From Theropithecus gelada (taxonomy: Eukaryota > Chordata > Mammalia > Primates > Cercopithecidae): a stretch of 64,000 bases of DNA. The notes below the pieces were generated by a model. It saw only the letters and a program-made list of their open reading frames with translations. It did not search any database and was not told where the DNA came from. Numbering within the stretch: position 1 is the first letter of the stretch; each line of letters begins with the position of its first letter. The position numbers were made by a program, and so were the translations under genes. This document shows positions 1-10,403 of the stretch, piece after piece. The stretch is from assembly GCF_003255815.1 (NCBI RefSeq), contig NC_037669.1, positions 125,148,634-125,212,633 of the forward strand, written 5' to 3'.

Positions 1-1167
1 AAATGTTAGACCTAATACCATAAAAATCCTAGAGGAAAACCTAGGTAGTACCATTCAGGACATAGGCATGGGCAAAGACTTCATGTCTAAAACACCAAAA
101 GCAACGGCAGCAAAAGCCAAAATTGACAAATGGGATCTCATTAAACTAAAGAGCTTCTGCACAGCAAAAGAAACTACCATCAGAGTGAACAGGCAACCTA
201 CAGAATGGGAGAAAATTTTTGCAATCTACTCATCTGACAAAGGGTTAATATCCAGAACCTACAAAGAACTCCAACAAATTTACAAGAAAAAAACAAACAA
301 CCCCATCAAAAAGTGGGCAAAGGATATGAATAGACATTTCTCAAAAGAAGACATTCATACAGCCAACAAATACATGAAAAAATGCTCATCATCACTGGCC
401 ATCAGAGAAATGCAAATCAAAACCACAATGAGATACCATCTCACACCAGTTAGAATGGCGATCATTCAAAAGTCAGGAAACAACAGGTGCTGGAGAGGAT
501 GTGGAGAAATAGGAACACTTTTACACTGTTGGTGGGATTGTAAACTAGTTCAACCATTCTGGAAAACAGTATGGAGATTCCTCAAGGATCTAGAACTAGA
601 TGTACCATATGACCCAGCCATCCCATTACTGGGTATATACCCAAAGGATTATAAATTATGCTGCTATAAAGACACATGCACACGTATGTTTACTGCAGCA
701 CTATTCACAATAGCAAAGACTTGGAATCAACCCAAATGTCCATCAGTGACAGATTGGATTAAGAAAATGTGGCATATATACACCATGGAATACTATGCAG
801 CCATAAAAAAGGATGAGTTTGTGTCCTTTGTAGGGACATGGATGCAGCTGGAATCCATCATTCTTAGCAAACTATCACAAGAACAGAAAACCAAACACCG
901 CATGTTCTCACTCATAGGTGGGAACTGAACAATGAGATCACTTGGACTCGGGAAGGGGAACATCACACACCGGGGGCCTATCATGGGGAGGGGGGCGGGG
1001 GGAGGGATTGCATTGGGAGTTATACCTGATGTAAATGACGAGTTGATGGGTGCAGCACACCAACAAGGCACAAGTATACATATGTAACAAACCTGCACGT
1101 TATGCACATGTACCCTACAACTTACAGTATAATAATAATAAATAAATTTAAAAAAAAAAAAAAAAAG
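1..1167 (+). mobile_element. LINE-1 3' end, young L1PA-type (ORF2 C-terminus, 3' UTR, poly-A)
   Basis: The window opens inside a LINE-1 whose 5' part lies to the left. The end of ORF2 is followed by a 3' UTR from 929 with a G-rich polypurine tract at about 984-1005, a run of AATAAT/AATAAA signals at 1130-1147, and an A-tail ending near 1167. The 3' UTR wording (TTGGACTCGGGAAGGGG; CCTGATGTAAATGACGAG) is that of L1PA5-8-like copies. Combined with an undamaged reading frame, this suggests a recent insertion in the Old World monkey L1 lineage. That lineage call is inference from memory. Whether the element is full length cannot be seen. Confidence 0.93.
2..928 (+). CDS. LINE-1 ORF2p, C-terminal part (5' end outside window)
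   Basis: The frame is open from base 2 to the TGA at 926-928, about 308 codons without a stop; the first in-window ATG at 68 is internal, not the true start. ORF2p is the endonuclease/reverse transcriptase that carries out target-primed reverse transcription. Only the part downstream of the RT domain is here. It contains the cysteine-rich C-terminal motif C-x3-C-x7-H-x4-C, encoded at about 488-541 (CWRGC then LLHCWWDC), with all four ligand residues present. The conserved WHIYTMEYYAAIK block follows, and the natural FSLIGGN end is intact. No frameshift is visible, so the C-terminus looks undamaged. Activity of the whole element depends on sequence outside the window. Confidence 0.9.
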   Translation, partial: NVRPNTIKILEENLGSTIQDIGMGKDFMSKTPKATAAKAKIDKWDLIKLKSFCTAKETTIRVNRQPTEWEKIFAIYSSDKGLISRTYKELQQIYKKKTNNPIKKWAKDMNRHFSKEDIHTANKYMKKCSSSLAIREMQIKTTMRYHLTPVRMAIIQKSGNNRCWRGCGEIGTLLHCWWDCKLVQPFWKTVWRFLKDLELDVPYDPAIPLLGIYPKDYKLCCYKDTCTRMFTAALFTIAKTWNQPKCPSVTDWIKKMWHIYTMEYYAAIKKDEFVSFVGTWMQLESIILSKLSQEQKTKHRMFSLIGGN

Positions 1168-1375
1168 AAAATTCTCCAAGGAGCTTTTTGCTTTATGTGA
1201 TAGTAACTCATTTTATTTCCACATCTTAGATGTTTTTTAACAAATTGTGCTAGCTTCCATTGCTTCATTCATTTTGTACTAAGTTCTTTTCACTAAAGCG
1301 TCATTGACTTGTTAATAGAACTCTTACTGGAATTTTAGGAATTAACTTTGTTGAAGTTTGGTAAAATTTCAGATG

Positions 1376-1600
1376 GACAGTATAGTGTTAGTAGTTAACT
1401 TAAAAACATCAGTTTTGAAGCTACAGTGTCTGGATTCAAATGCCTTTCTGTTTTTTTCCTAAGTATATGAATATGCATTTTAAAATAGCAGCTACCATGT
1501 AGGATTATATTGAGGATTATATAAGTTAATAAATGCAAACATTTGGCAGATTCTAAAAAATCAGCAAAGGTAAAAGTTACTTATAATTGCCATTATTTAA
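1376..1600 (+). repeat. MIR SINE
   Basis: Degenerate match along most of a MIR: a 5' part (ACAGTATAGTG), the core (GTCTGGATTCAAATGCC), then TGAGGATTATATAAGTTAAT and a tail resembling AATAAATG-type MIR ends. MIR is an old tRNA-derived SINE mobilised by L2. Divergence is high and the ends are approximate. Confidence 0.7.
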
Positions 1601-2273
1601 TAATGTTATAAGAGGGTATATTGACTTAAGTTCAGTACAAAGTATTTTCATACCTAACATTTGTTGAACAATAGGTATTAAGCATATGCTTTAATAGTTG
1701 CTTTCCATTTAGTTAATCTCAGCATATTCATTATATAATAAAAAAAGAAACCAAATTATTATGAACTTAATTGTACAGCTAAAATCTAGGAACTTCTCAT
1801 GAATTTTATAATTCTACAGTAATTGAAGCCCTCCAATATCCCAGAGGAAAGAATCTTTGATATTATCAAATAGAGGTAGCTGAGCAGTTGAGCTCTCCTA
1901 AGGTCCGTGATAACATTCTAACCATGTCAACAGTTTTCCAAATTGCCTGACCAGACATCATATGGCTACCAATGTTCTACTTGAATAAACAAACTAATAC
2001 AATGAGTCTTGGGTAATGGCAGCTTTCTAATAATTGTAAATTCCAATATTTAACAATAAACACAACTTTTGAATAAGATCCACAGCTCTCCACTCATGGC
2101 CATGACAATTGTCCATAAAATTGCACAGCATTATATTTTCCCTTTCAGCTTACCTAAGCAGCTAGTTACTTGCTGAGTTTCCAAGCATTATCCCTCCAAT
2201 AATTTTTCCTTGTTTGGGACTCTTCAGTCTTCAAATATTGACTCACAAACTTATGAAGTTGAACATCAGCACT
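1601..2273. other. Unassigned AT-rich DNA, possible MIR remnant near 1655-1740
   Basis: No gene or confident repeat. At 1655-1740, AACATTTGTTGAAC followed by TTAGTTAATCTCAGCAT resembles the minus-strand MIR tail, but the match is weak. The rest is unique by eye. Confidence 0.4.
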
Positions 2274-2701
2274 TGTCATAGACTGAAGAAATACCTCCCA
2301 AAAATATCCATTTCCTAATCCTTAGAACATTTGACTGGTACCTTATATGGTAAAGGGGACTTTGCAGATAAGATGAAATTAATGATTTTGAGATAGAGAT
2401 ATTGCCTGAGTGGGCCTGATGTAATCATCATGGTCCTTATAAGAAATAGGTTGAATATCGGAAAGAAAAAAAGATACTGTGATAATAAACAGATTTGAGT
2501 CATATAACCAGAAGCCAAGGATTGCTGGTAGCCTCAAGAATCTGTAAGAAGCAAGGAATTCTTCATGATAAAATCTTAATTCTAACTCCGTGAGATACAC
2601 ATTGGACAATTGATCTACAGAACAGTAAGAGAGTAAGTTTGTGTGTTGTAAACCACTAAATTTGTAGTAATTTTTCATGCAAGCAATTGAAAACAAATAC
2701 A
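2274..2701 (+). mobile_element. MLT1-type LTR (ERVL-MaLR), solo
   Basis: The sequence starts near TGTCATAGACTGAA, an MLT1-like 5' end. It continues through GGGACTTTGCAGATAAGATGAAATTAATGATTTTGAG, GGGCCTGATGTAATCATCATGGTCCTTATAAG (both given as landmarks), and ends in AACCACTAAATTTG and AAACAAATACA. That order of blocks is characteristic of MLT1 LTRs of mammalian-wide MaLR elements. No internal region is attached, so it is a solo LTR. No convincing 5-bp target duplication remains. Two short minus-strand open frames inside it are chance. Confidence 0.8.
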
Positions 2702-3844
2702 ATATTTTTCTTTATATATATTTGAAGAGAGCAAATGGAGTAAATTTAAGAAGGAAAATCAAGTTCCTCAAATGTTTGTGAGGTTAAACTCGTGTTTCTA
2801 ACCTATGAACTTTAGGAAGAGCTTCCAAATGTAAATTTCAAAGAAGGCTTTGTCTAAAACGTAAGTGATTTTCATAATTTTTCACATTCTGTAGTCCTGT
2901 AGTCCTACATTCTGTAACGCATTATGAAGATGCACTAGAACAAAATGTTTTTATCTTTGAATATCTTTACAGAGGCAATTATAGTTGCTAATATAGAATC
3001 ATATAACTATGAATGACTATCAAAATCTTTCAAATTGACATAGTAGGTACTGTAGTAGCTCAATATCCTGCAGACATTTTGTACAGAAGAGATTTCTGCA
3101 GGGAGTAAAGGCAGTATTGCTATGTGTATGCTGTAAATACCTTAAAAACCACAATGTACTCAGCTTATGTAAGGATCTTTTTAAATTTCAGGATTAACTT
3201 CCCATCTGAAACAGAAACATTTATCAAACATGAAAAGTGAGTATAAATTGTGTGAAGCATAATGCAAAATTTAGGAATTGAGCATGTATGTGTGCAGGTA
3301 TAATCTTTTAGAAAAATAAGTATTTGTAATATTTTGGTAAATAATATTAAATACTACCAAATAAATTAATTGTCTCAGTACATAGAATATGGAGCTTAAC
3401 ACAACATTAAAGTATGGTTCAAACATTTTCTTGTTTCTTTATAACTTTTAGAGAGGAAGAATCTTTCCAACACAGAACTTGTTAATAATGTAGTTTCAGA
3501 TGTGAAACTGAATAGAGAATCAACCTTTTTACCTTAGAAGGAACTACTACTGCAAGATATGTCAGTTTTAAGTTGAAACATAAAATATGTCATGGTTTGG
3601 GTCATCTTAATAGTATTAACATTTATTGTGGAATAAAAGTACTAAGCATAGTTGTACATATTTGTTCCAGTCATGCATCTTTATCTACCTTTACATTAGA
3701 ATAGGTTTTTCTTCCTCATTTCCCCTAAAGTGTAATTTTATGGTAAGCAGTATCATAAATCAAATGAAGGTTAGATTCTAAGTGAATAAGGAATCATTAC
3801 TAAGATGGGTTAGAAGAAGGAAACCATAGGTGAATGTCTGACTA
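2702..3844. other. Unassigned AT-rich DNA
   Basis: I see no gene, RNA or recognisable repeat here. A small direct repeat (TGTAGTCCT, twice) lies at about 2891-2906. Confidence 0.4.
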
Positions 3845-3980
3845 ATCTCTCAAAAGACCTAGGGTCTAGGCTTTGATTCGTTACTTTAACACTGTGTCAT
3901 CTTGGGTTAATCAAGTTTGTTGTACAGATGCTACTGTCTCTACTCATAAGTATATTTAATAATAACTACATTAGGTCAAA
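3845..3980 (+). repeat. MIR SINE fragment
   Basis: The MIR core is recognisable: AGGCTTTGATTCG, then ACTGTGTCATCTTGGGTTAA, the equivalent of the conserved GTGTGACCTTGGGCAAG block, then CTGTCTCTACTCATAAG and TAATAATAACTACAT. Strongly diverged. Confidence 0.6.
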
Positions 3981-4255
3981 AGATACATCAACTGATGTAT
4001 ATTAAAAGATATTTTAACAGTACACTTACTATATCAAATTTATTCAAAGTTAAATAAATCCATTTGAAATCCCCATCAAAAGAATGTTCATTCTGAGCCA
4101 TATTATAAACCATGATTATTTGTATTCCTTCACTTCTCACCATATATATTTTCCTATAGTACTTCTTTCTTCTCAGTGGTAGCACTGTAGGATTTACTGA
4201 TTAGATCAGGTGTTGAATGTGTCAAATATTACAAATTTAAATAAAAATGTGCTCA

Positions 4256-4842
4256 TGTAGCAATTAGTTACATATGTGTAACACATTGTTTCAAATTTGC
4301 CAGCTTAATACATCCATTTATTATCTCACAGTTTCTATAAGTCAGAAGTATAGGCATAGTTTAGCTGTGTTGCCTTCTCTGATCCTACTGTAATCAAGGT
4401 GTCAGTTGGAGCTGCAGTTCTCATCTGAGGCTCAAAGTACTCTGTGGATGTTGGCAGAATTTATTTTCTGATGTTACAAAACCAAGGTTCTCAGCTCATG
4501 AAGTCATCTCACTCTATATGCAGTTCACAAACGGTTGTTTGCTTTCCTCAAGGTCACTAGTCTAATGTCTCTTATGCTTAGTCTTCATTTAAAAGACTTC
4601 ACCTGATTATGGGAGGCACACCAAGAATTATACCTCTTTTGATTAACTTATGTCAACTGATTAGTGCCTTTAATTACATCTGAAAAATGCCTTTACCTTT
4701 GCCACGTAATCTAATCATGAAAATAATATTCATCATATTACCAGATCCCACCTACACTCAAGGATGTTGCATTATACAGTGAAGGTACACCAGCCATGTA
4801 TACATGGCTCTTGGGAGCTGTCTTAGAATTCTGGCTACCACA
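4256..4842 (-). mobile_element. MLT1-type LTR (ERVL-MaLR), minus strand
   Basis: This reads as the reverse complement of a long MLT1 LTR. It begins TTAGTTACATATGTGTAACA, continues TTTATTATCTCACAGTTTCT and ATCAAGGTGTCAG, then GACTTCACCTGATTA, TTTTGATTAACTTATGTCAA, TTAATTACATCTGAAAAATGCC and TTTGCCACGTAATC. It ends in TCTTAGAATTCTGGCTACCA. The near-600-bp span and block order fit the longer, older MLT1 subfamilies. No second LTR or internal region is nearby. Confidence 0.82.
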
Positions 4843-5005
4843 GTTATGCAAATGCAATAAATTTCAAGTAAAAATTTCTAACTTTTCTCTGCAACCACTT
4901 CCCAAATCACTTCCATTTCCAACAATATTGTCTTTTGGAACCCACAATCCCAATATAGAAATTCTGGAGTTGCAACTGCTATCACCCTGATGATAACTTT
5001 CCTCC

Positions 5006-5290
5006 AAGTCAGGGTTTCTCAACCTTCTTTTTTCATTATCACCACTCTGTGGAGTATTTTTAGTCACTTATTTTCCCTAATTGCTCCTATATAAAATTTT
5101 AATACTATAATACATAGTTAAGTACAGAATGTACAGGGTTCTCCCTGAAGTAAGAAAATATAGATAAACATTCATATCACCATATATAAAACTTTAATAT
5201 TATATATGTACATGTATATCTATAAATAGGCATATCTGCACTTTATACATAAAAAGAGTAAACTTTTTTTTCTATTTACGAACTAATTTG
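5006..5290. repeat. Possible hAT-type DNA transposon remnant
   Basis: CAGGGTTTCTCAACC at 5009-5023 resembles the terminal inverted repeat of hAT (Charlie-group) elements. It is followed by an AT-rich body with repeated TATAAAATTTTAATA-like motifs. No matching right-hand terminus was found, so this is tentative. Confidence 0.3.
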
Positions 5291-8180
5291 TACTCCTGTC
5301 ATCTTTTTTTTATTTCTTATTTTTTGCAGGTATATAGAAGGTGTATACATTTATGACATGAGATATTTTGACACACGCATACAATGTGTAATAATTATGT
5401 TAAGTGAAATGGAGTATGTATCACCTGAAGAATTTATCCCTTCTTTGTTAAAAAGAATCCAAATATAATATTTTAGCTATTTTAAAATGTTCTATAAATT
5501 ACTGTTGACTATACTAGTCCTGCTATGCTATCAACTACTAGATCTTATTCATTCTATGTAAGTATATTTTTATACTCATTAACCATCTCCCCTTACCACC
5601 CCCCACTACCATTCCAAGGAACTGGTAATCAATGTTTTACACTCTATCTCCATGAGTCTCATTGTTTTAATTGTCAGCTTTCATAAGTAAGTGATAACAT
5701 GCGAAGTTTGTCTTTCTCTGACTGGTTTATTTCACTTAATGTCCTCTAGTTCCATCTATATTATTGCAAATGACAGGACCTCATTGTTTTTTAGGGCTGA
5801 ATAGTACTTCATTGTGTATATTGTGAATAGTGCTGCAATAAACATGAGAGTGCAGACAGATATATTTTCTATGTACTGATTTTCTTTATTTTAGATGTGT
5901 AGCTAGCAGCAGGCCTGCCTGATCATATGGTGGCTCTAATTTTAGTCTCTCGAGGAAATCTCCAAACTGTTCCCTATAGTGATTGCACTGATTTACAATC
6001 CCACTAACAGTGTATGAGGGTTCCCTTTTCTTCAGCCCTCAGTAGCATGTTAATATCTTTTAGATACAAGCTATCTTAACTGGGGTAAGGTTATATGTGA
6101 TGAGAGTTTTGATTTACTTGTGTCTGATGATCATTGATATCGAGCACCTTTTCATATACCTGTTTACTATATCTACATCTTCTGAGAAATGTCCACTTAG
6201 ATATGCCCATTCTTTAGTTGGATTATTTTTTTTTTCTGAAGAGTTGTTTGAGCTTCTCATATATACTGGTCATTAATTCTTTGTCAGATGAATAGCTTGC
6301 AAATATTTCCTCTCATCCTGTGGGTTTTCACTTCATTTTGTTGAAGATTTCTTTATTGTGGAGAAGCGTTTTAACTTGATGTGATCCCATGTATCTATTT
6401 CTGTTTTGGTTTCCTGTACTTGTGCTCAACAAATTGCTAAAGAAATCTTGACCCAGTCAGATTTCTTGGAGAGTTTCCCCAATGGTTTTTCTTTTGGTAG
6501 TTTCCTAGTTTGAGGTCTTAGATTTGTTGTTTGTCTATTTGGATTTGATTTTGTATATGGTAAGAGAGAGAAGTGTAGTTTCATTCTTCTGCATATTTGA
6601 TATCTAGTTTTGCCAGCACCATTTACTGAATAAACTGTCCTTTCTTCAATGTATGGTCTTGGCATCTTTGTGGAAAATAAGTTCTCTGTAGATTAATGGA
6701 TTTATTTCTGGGTTCTCTACTATTTTCTATTAGGCTGTGTGTCTGTGTTTATACCAGTCGGATAATGGCTTGATTACTATAGCTTTGTGGAATAATTCTA
6801 AGTCAGGTAATGTGATTTTTTTCTAGTTTTGTTCTTTTTGCTCAGAATAGCTTTGCCTATTCTGCATTTTTTTGTGGTTTCATATAAAGTTGAAGATTTT
6901 TTCTCTATTTCATCAATGTTTTATAGTTTTTATTACAGAGATCTTTAATACCTTCTGTATCAATTCCTAGGTAAGTTAATTTATTTGTAACTATTGAAAA
7001 TGGGATAATTTTATTGATTTTTTTCTCAGAATCTTAGCTGTTGGTATATTGAAATGTAACTAGTTTTTGAATATTAACTTTGTATCTTCCAACTTTACTG
7101 AATTTGTATATCAGTTCCAATAGTATTTAGTGGAGTCTTCAGGTTTCTTCCAAATACAAAATCATATCATCCACAAACAGGAAAATTTGACTTCTTCCTT
7201 TCCAATTTGGATAACCTTCATTTCTTTTCCTTTGGTGATTGCTCTAGCTAGGAGTTCCGTGCTATGTTGAATAACAGTGGTGAAAGTAGACATCCTTGTT
7301 GTGTTTCAGATCTTAAATAAAAGACTTTCAGTTTTCCCTATTGATTATGATAGTAAATGTTAGTCGTTCTTATATAACTTTTATTGCATTGAGGTGTGTT
7401 CCTTCTATATCAGTTTTTTTTTTTTTTAGAGATTTTATTATTAAGTCATGTTGAATTGTATCAAAATCTCAGCATCAATGGAAATGATCATATGGATTTT
7501 GTCTTTCATTCTGTGGGTATGATTTATCACATGGAATGATTTGCTTATGTTGAACCACCTTTGCCTCTCTGGAATAAAGATAAAATTTACTTGGTCATGA
7601 TGAATACTTATTAATGTGCTGTTGAATACCATTAGCTACTATTTTGTTGATAATTTTGCATCAATTTTTATAGAAATATTTGTCTGCAATTTTCTTGTTT
7701 TGACATGTCTTTTTCTGGTTTTGGTATCAGGGTAATACTGGCCTCATAAAATGAGTTTGGAAGTATTCCCCCATCCTCTATTTTTTGGAATAGTTTGAAC
7801 AGAATTAGTAGCAGTGCTTTTTTAAATATTTGATTAAATTCAGCAGTGCAACCATTGGCTCCTGGGCTTTTTTTGGTGAGACATTTTATTACAGGTTTAA
7901 TCTTGCTACTTGTCATTGGTCTCTTCAGGTTATGAATATTTTTCATGGTTTAATCTTGTAGGTTGTGTATTTCTAAGAATTAATCAATTTTTTCTACTTT
8001 GTCCAATGAATTGGCAAATAGTTTCTCACATATACTCTAATGATCCTTTGCATTTGTATGTTATTGGTTGTGATCTCTACTTTATCATCTTTGATCTTAT
8101 TTATTTGAGTCTTCTCTCTTTTTTCTTTTCTTAGTGTGGCTAAGTGTTTGTCAAATTTGTTTATATTTTCAATAACCCAA

Positions 8181-8566
8181 TGGTATTATTCTGTTTTCAC
8201 ACTGCTATAAAGATACTGTCTGAGACTGGGTGATTTATAAAGGAAAGAGGTTTAATTGACTTACAGTTCCACATGGCTGGGGAGGCCTCAGCAAACTTAC
8301 AGTTGTAATAGAAAGTGAATGGAAGCAAGTACCTTCTTCACAAGGTGGCAGGAGAAAGAATGAGCATAGGAGGAAGAACCCCTTATAAAGCCATCAAATC
8401 CTGTGAGAACTCACTGGTTATCAGGAGAACAACATGGAGGAAGCACATGCTAAGCCCACTAAACTGTTCCACAACCCAAACACATCCCACCAGGTCCCTC
8501 CCTTGACACAAGAGAATTACAATTCAAGATGAGATTTGGGTGAGGACACAGAGCCAAACTATATCA
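8181..8566 (-). repeat. 3' LTR of the THE1-type provirus
   Basis: Reads inward from TGGTATTATTCTGTTTTCAC (a decayed TGTATTAGTCC terminus) to GAGCCAAACTATATCA. It is homologous to 10,037-10,403 in the same orientation. Confidence 0.85.
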
Positions 8567-10036
8567 TTCTGTCCCTAGTGTCTCCCAAATGTCATGCCCT
8601 TCTTATATTTAAAAACCAATTATGCATTCCCAAAAATCTTAACTCATTCCAGCATTAACCAAAAGTCCAAGTCCAAAATCACATCTGTAAAAAGGCAAGT
8701 CCCTTCTGCCTAGGAGTCTGTAATATCAAAAACAAATCAGTTCTTTTCAAGATGCTAACATTTGGGAACAAGCATTGGGTAAATACACCCATTCCAAGTA
8801 GGAAAAATTGGCTGAACAAAGATGCTACAGGCACCATACAAGTCCAAAACCCAGCAGGGCAGCCAGTAAATCTTAAAGCTCCAACATGATCTCCTTTTAT
8901 CCAATATCTTACAACCAGGGCATGCTGATCCAAGGCATGAGCTCCCAAGGTGTGGGGAAGCTCCTCCATGGGCTGCTGGTGAGTAGCTGTGGCTTTTCCA
9001 GGTGCATGGTACAAGTTGTTGGTGGATATACCATTCTGGGGTCTGGAGGATGGTGGCCTTCTTCTCACAGCTCCACTAGGCAGTGCCACAGTGGAGACTC
9101 TGTGTAGTATTTCCAACCCCACATTTCCCTTCGACATTGCCCTAGCAGACATTCTCCATGAGGGCTCCACCCCTGCAGTTTACTTCTGCCTAGACATCCA
9201 GGCATTTCTACACATTCTCTGAAATCTAGGTGGAGGTTCCCAAACCTCAGTTTTTGATTTCTGTACACACAGTCCCAACACCACATGTAAGCCACTAAGG
9301 CTTGGGGCTTGTAATTTCTGAAGCAATGGCCTGAGCTGTACCTTGGCCCCTTTTAGCCATGACTGGAGCTGAAGCAACTGGGACACAGGCCACCAAGTCC
9401 CAAGGCTGCACACAGCAGGGCCCTGGATCTAGGGCCCTGGATCTAGCCAATGAAACCATTATTTCCTCAAAGGCCTCTGGGCCTGTGATGGAAGGGGCTG
9501 CCTCCAAGATCTCTTGCCATGCCAACTAACATACAGCTCCTCCTTACTTATGCAAATATGTTCAGTCAGCTTGAATTTCTCCCCAAAATATGGATTTATC
9601 TTTTCTATTGCATGGTCGAGCTGCAAATTATCCAAACTTTTATGCTTTACTTCCCTCCTAAACATAAGTTCCAATTTCACATTATGTCTCTCAAGTTCAA
9701 AGTTCCACAAATCTCTAAGACAGGGACAAAATGCAGCCAGACTTTTTGGTAAAGGTAAAGCATAGCAAGAGTGACCTTTGCTCCAGTCCCCAATAACTTT
9801 CTTATCTCTATCTGAGACCAACTCAGCCTGGACTTCATTGTCCATATCACTATCTGCATTTTGGTCAAAAGCATTCAACAAGTTTCCAGGAAGTTCCAAA
9901 CTTTCCCACATCTTTCTGTCTTCTTCTGAGCCCTCCAAACTGTTTTGATGTCTGCTTGTTACCCAATTCTAAGGTTGCTTCCACATTTTCTGGTTATCTT
10001 TATAGCAGTGCCCCACTCTTCATGGTATCAATTTAC

Positions 10037-10403
10037 TGTATTAGTTCATTTTCACACTACTATCAAGATACTACATGAGAACGGGTAATTTATAAAGGAA
10101 AGTAGTTTAATTGACTCACAGTTCCACATGACTGGGAAAACTTCAGGAAACTTACAATCATGGCAGAAGTCAAAGGGGAAGCAAGCACTTTCTTTGCAAG
10201 GCAGCAAAAGAGAGAACAAGTGAAGTGGGAAGAGTCCTTTATAAAACCATTTGATCTCATGAGAACTCACTCACTATCAAAAGAAAAGCATGGAGAAAAC
10301 TGCCCCTATGATCCAATCACCTCTTACCAGGTTCATTCCTTGACACATGGGGATTATATTTTGAGAAGAGATTTGAGTGTGGGCCCAGAGCCAAACCATA
10401 TCA
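10037..10403 (-). repeat. 5' LTR of the THE1-type provirus
   Basis: Bounded by TGTATTAGTTCATTTTCACA and CCAAACCATATCA, with the expected TG...CA ends. It is a second copy of 8,181-8,566. Confidence 0.87.

Larger units (their letters stand above)
8181..10403 (-). mobile_element. THE1-type MaLR provirus (LTR - internal - LTR), minus strand
   Basis: An endogenous retroviral element of the ERVL-MaLR THE1/MST group lies inside the old L1. Reading the minus strand, the 5' LTR is 10,037-10,403, the internal region 8,567-10,036 and the 3' LTR 8,181-8,566. LTR landmarks are TTTCACACTGCTATAAAGATACT, AGACTGGGTGATTTATAAAGGA and the outer GAGCCAAACCATATCA. L1 sequence resumes on both sides, and CCAA is present at each junction as the remnant of a short target duplication. 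Such elements lack pol and env and were mobilised in trans. A 159-codon minus-strand frame at 9,459-9,938 corresponds to the gag-like start of the internal region. It is a remnant with no expected function. Confidence 0.9.

Noticed and set aside
793..1179. 128-codon minus-strand open frame
   Set aside because: It is antisense to the L1 ORF2 end and 3' UTR; the Phe-rich start is a translation of the poly-A tail.
7668..7946. 92-codon minus-strand frame with reverse-transcriptase motifs
   Set aside because: Real similarity, but it is only a surviving stretch of the decayed ORF2 in the 5,303-12,660 L1, already annotated there.
9459..9938. 159-codon minus-strand open frame as a possible gene
   Set aside because: It lies wholly in the MaLR internal region, in the right orientation to be its gag-like start, and its homologue at 14,247-14,522 is already broken. 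A fossil retroviral frame, not a host gene.
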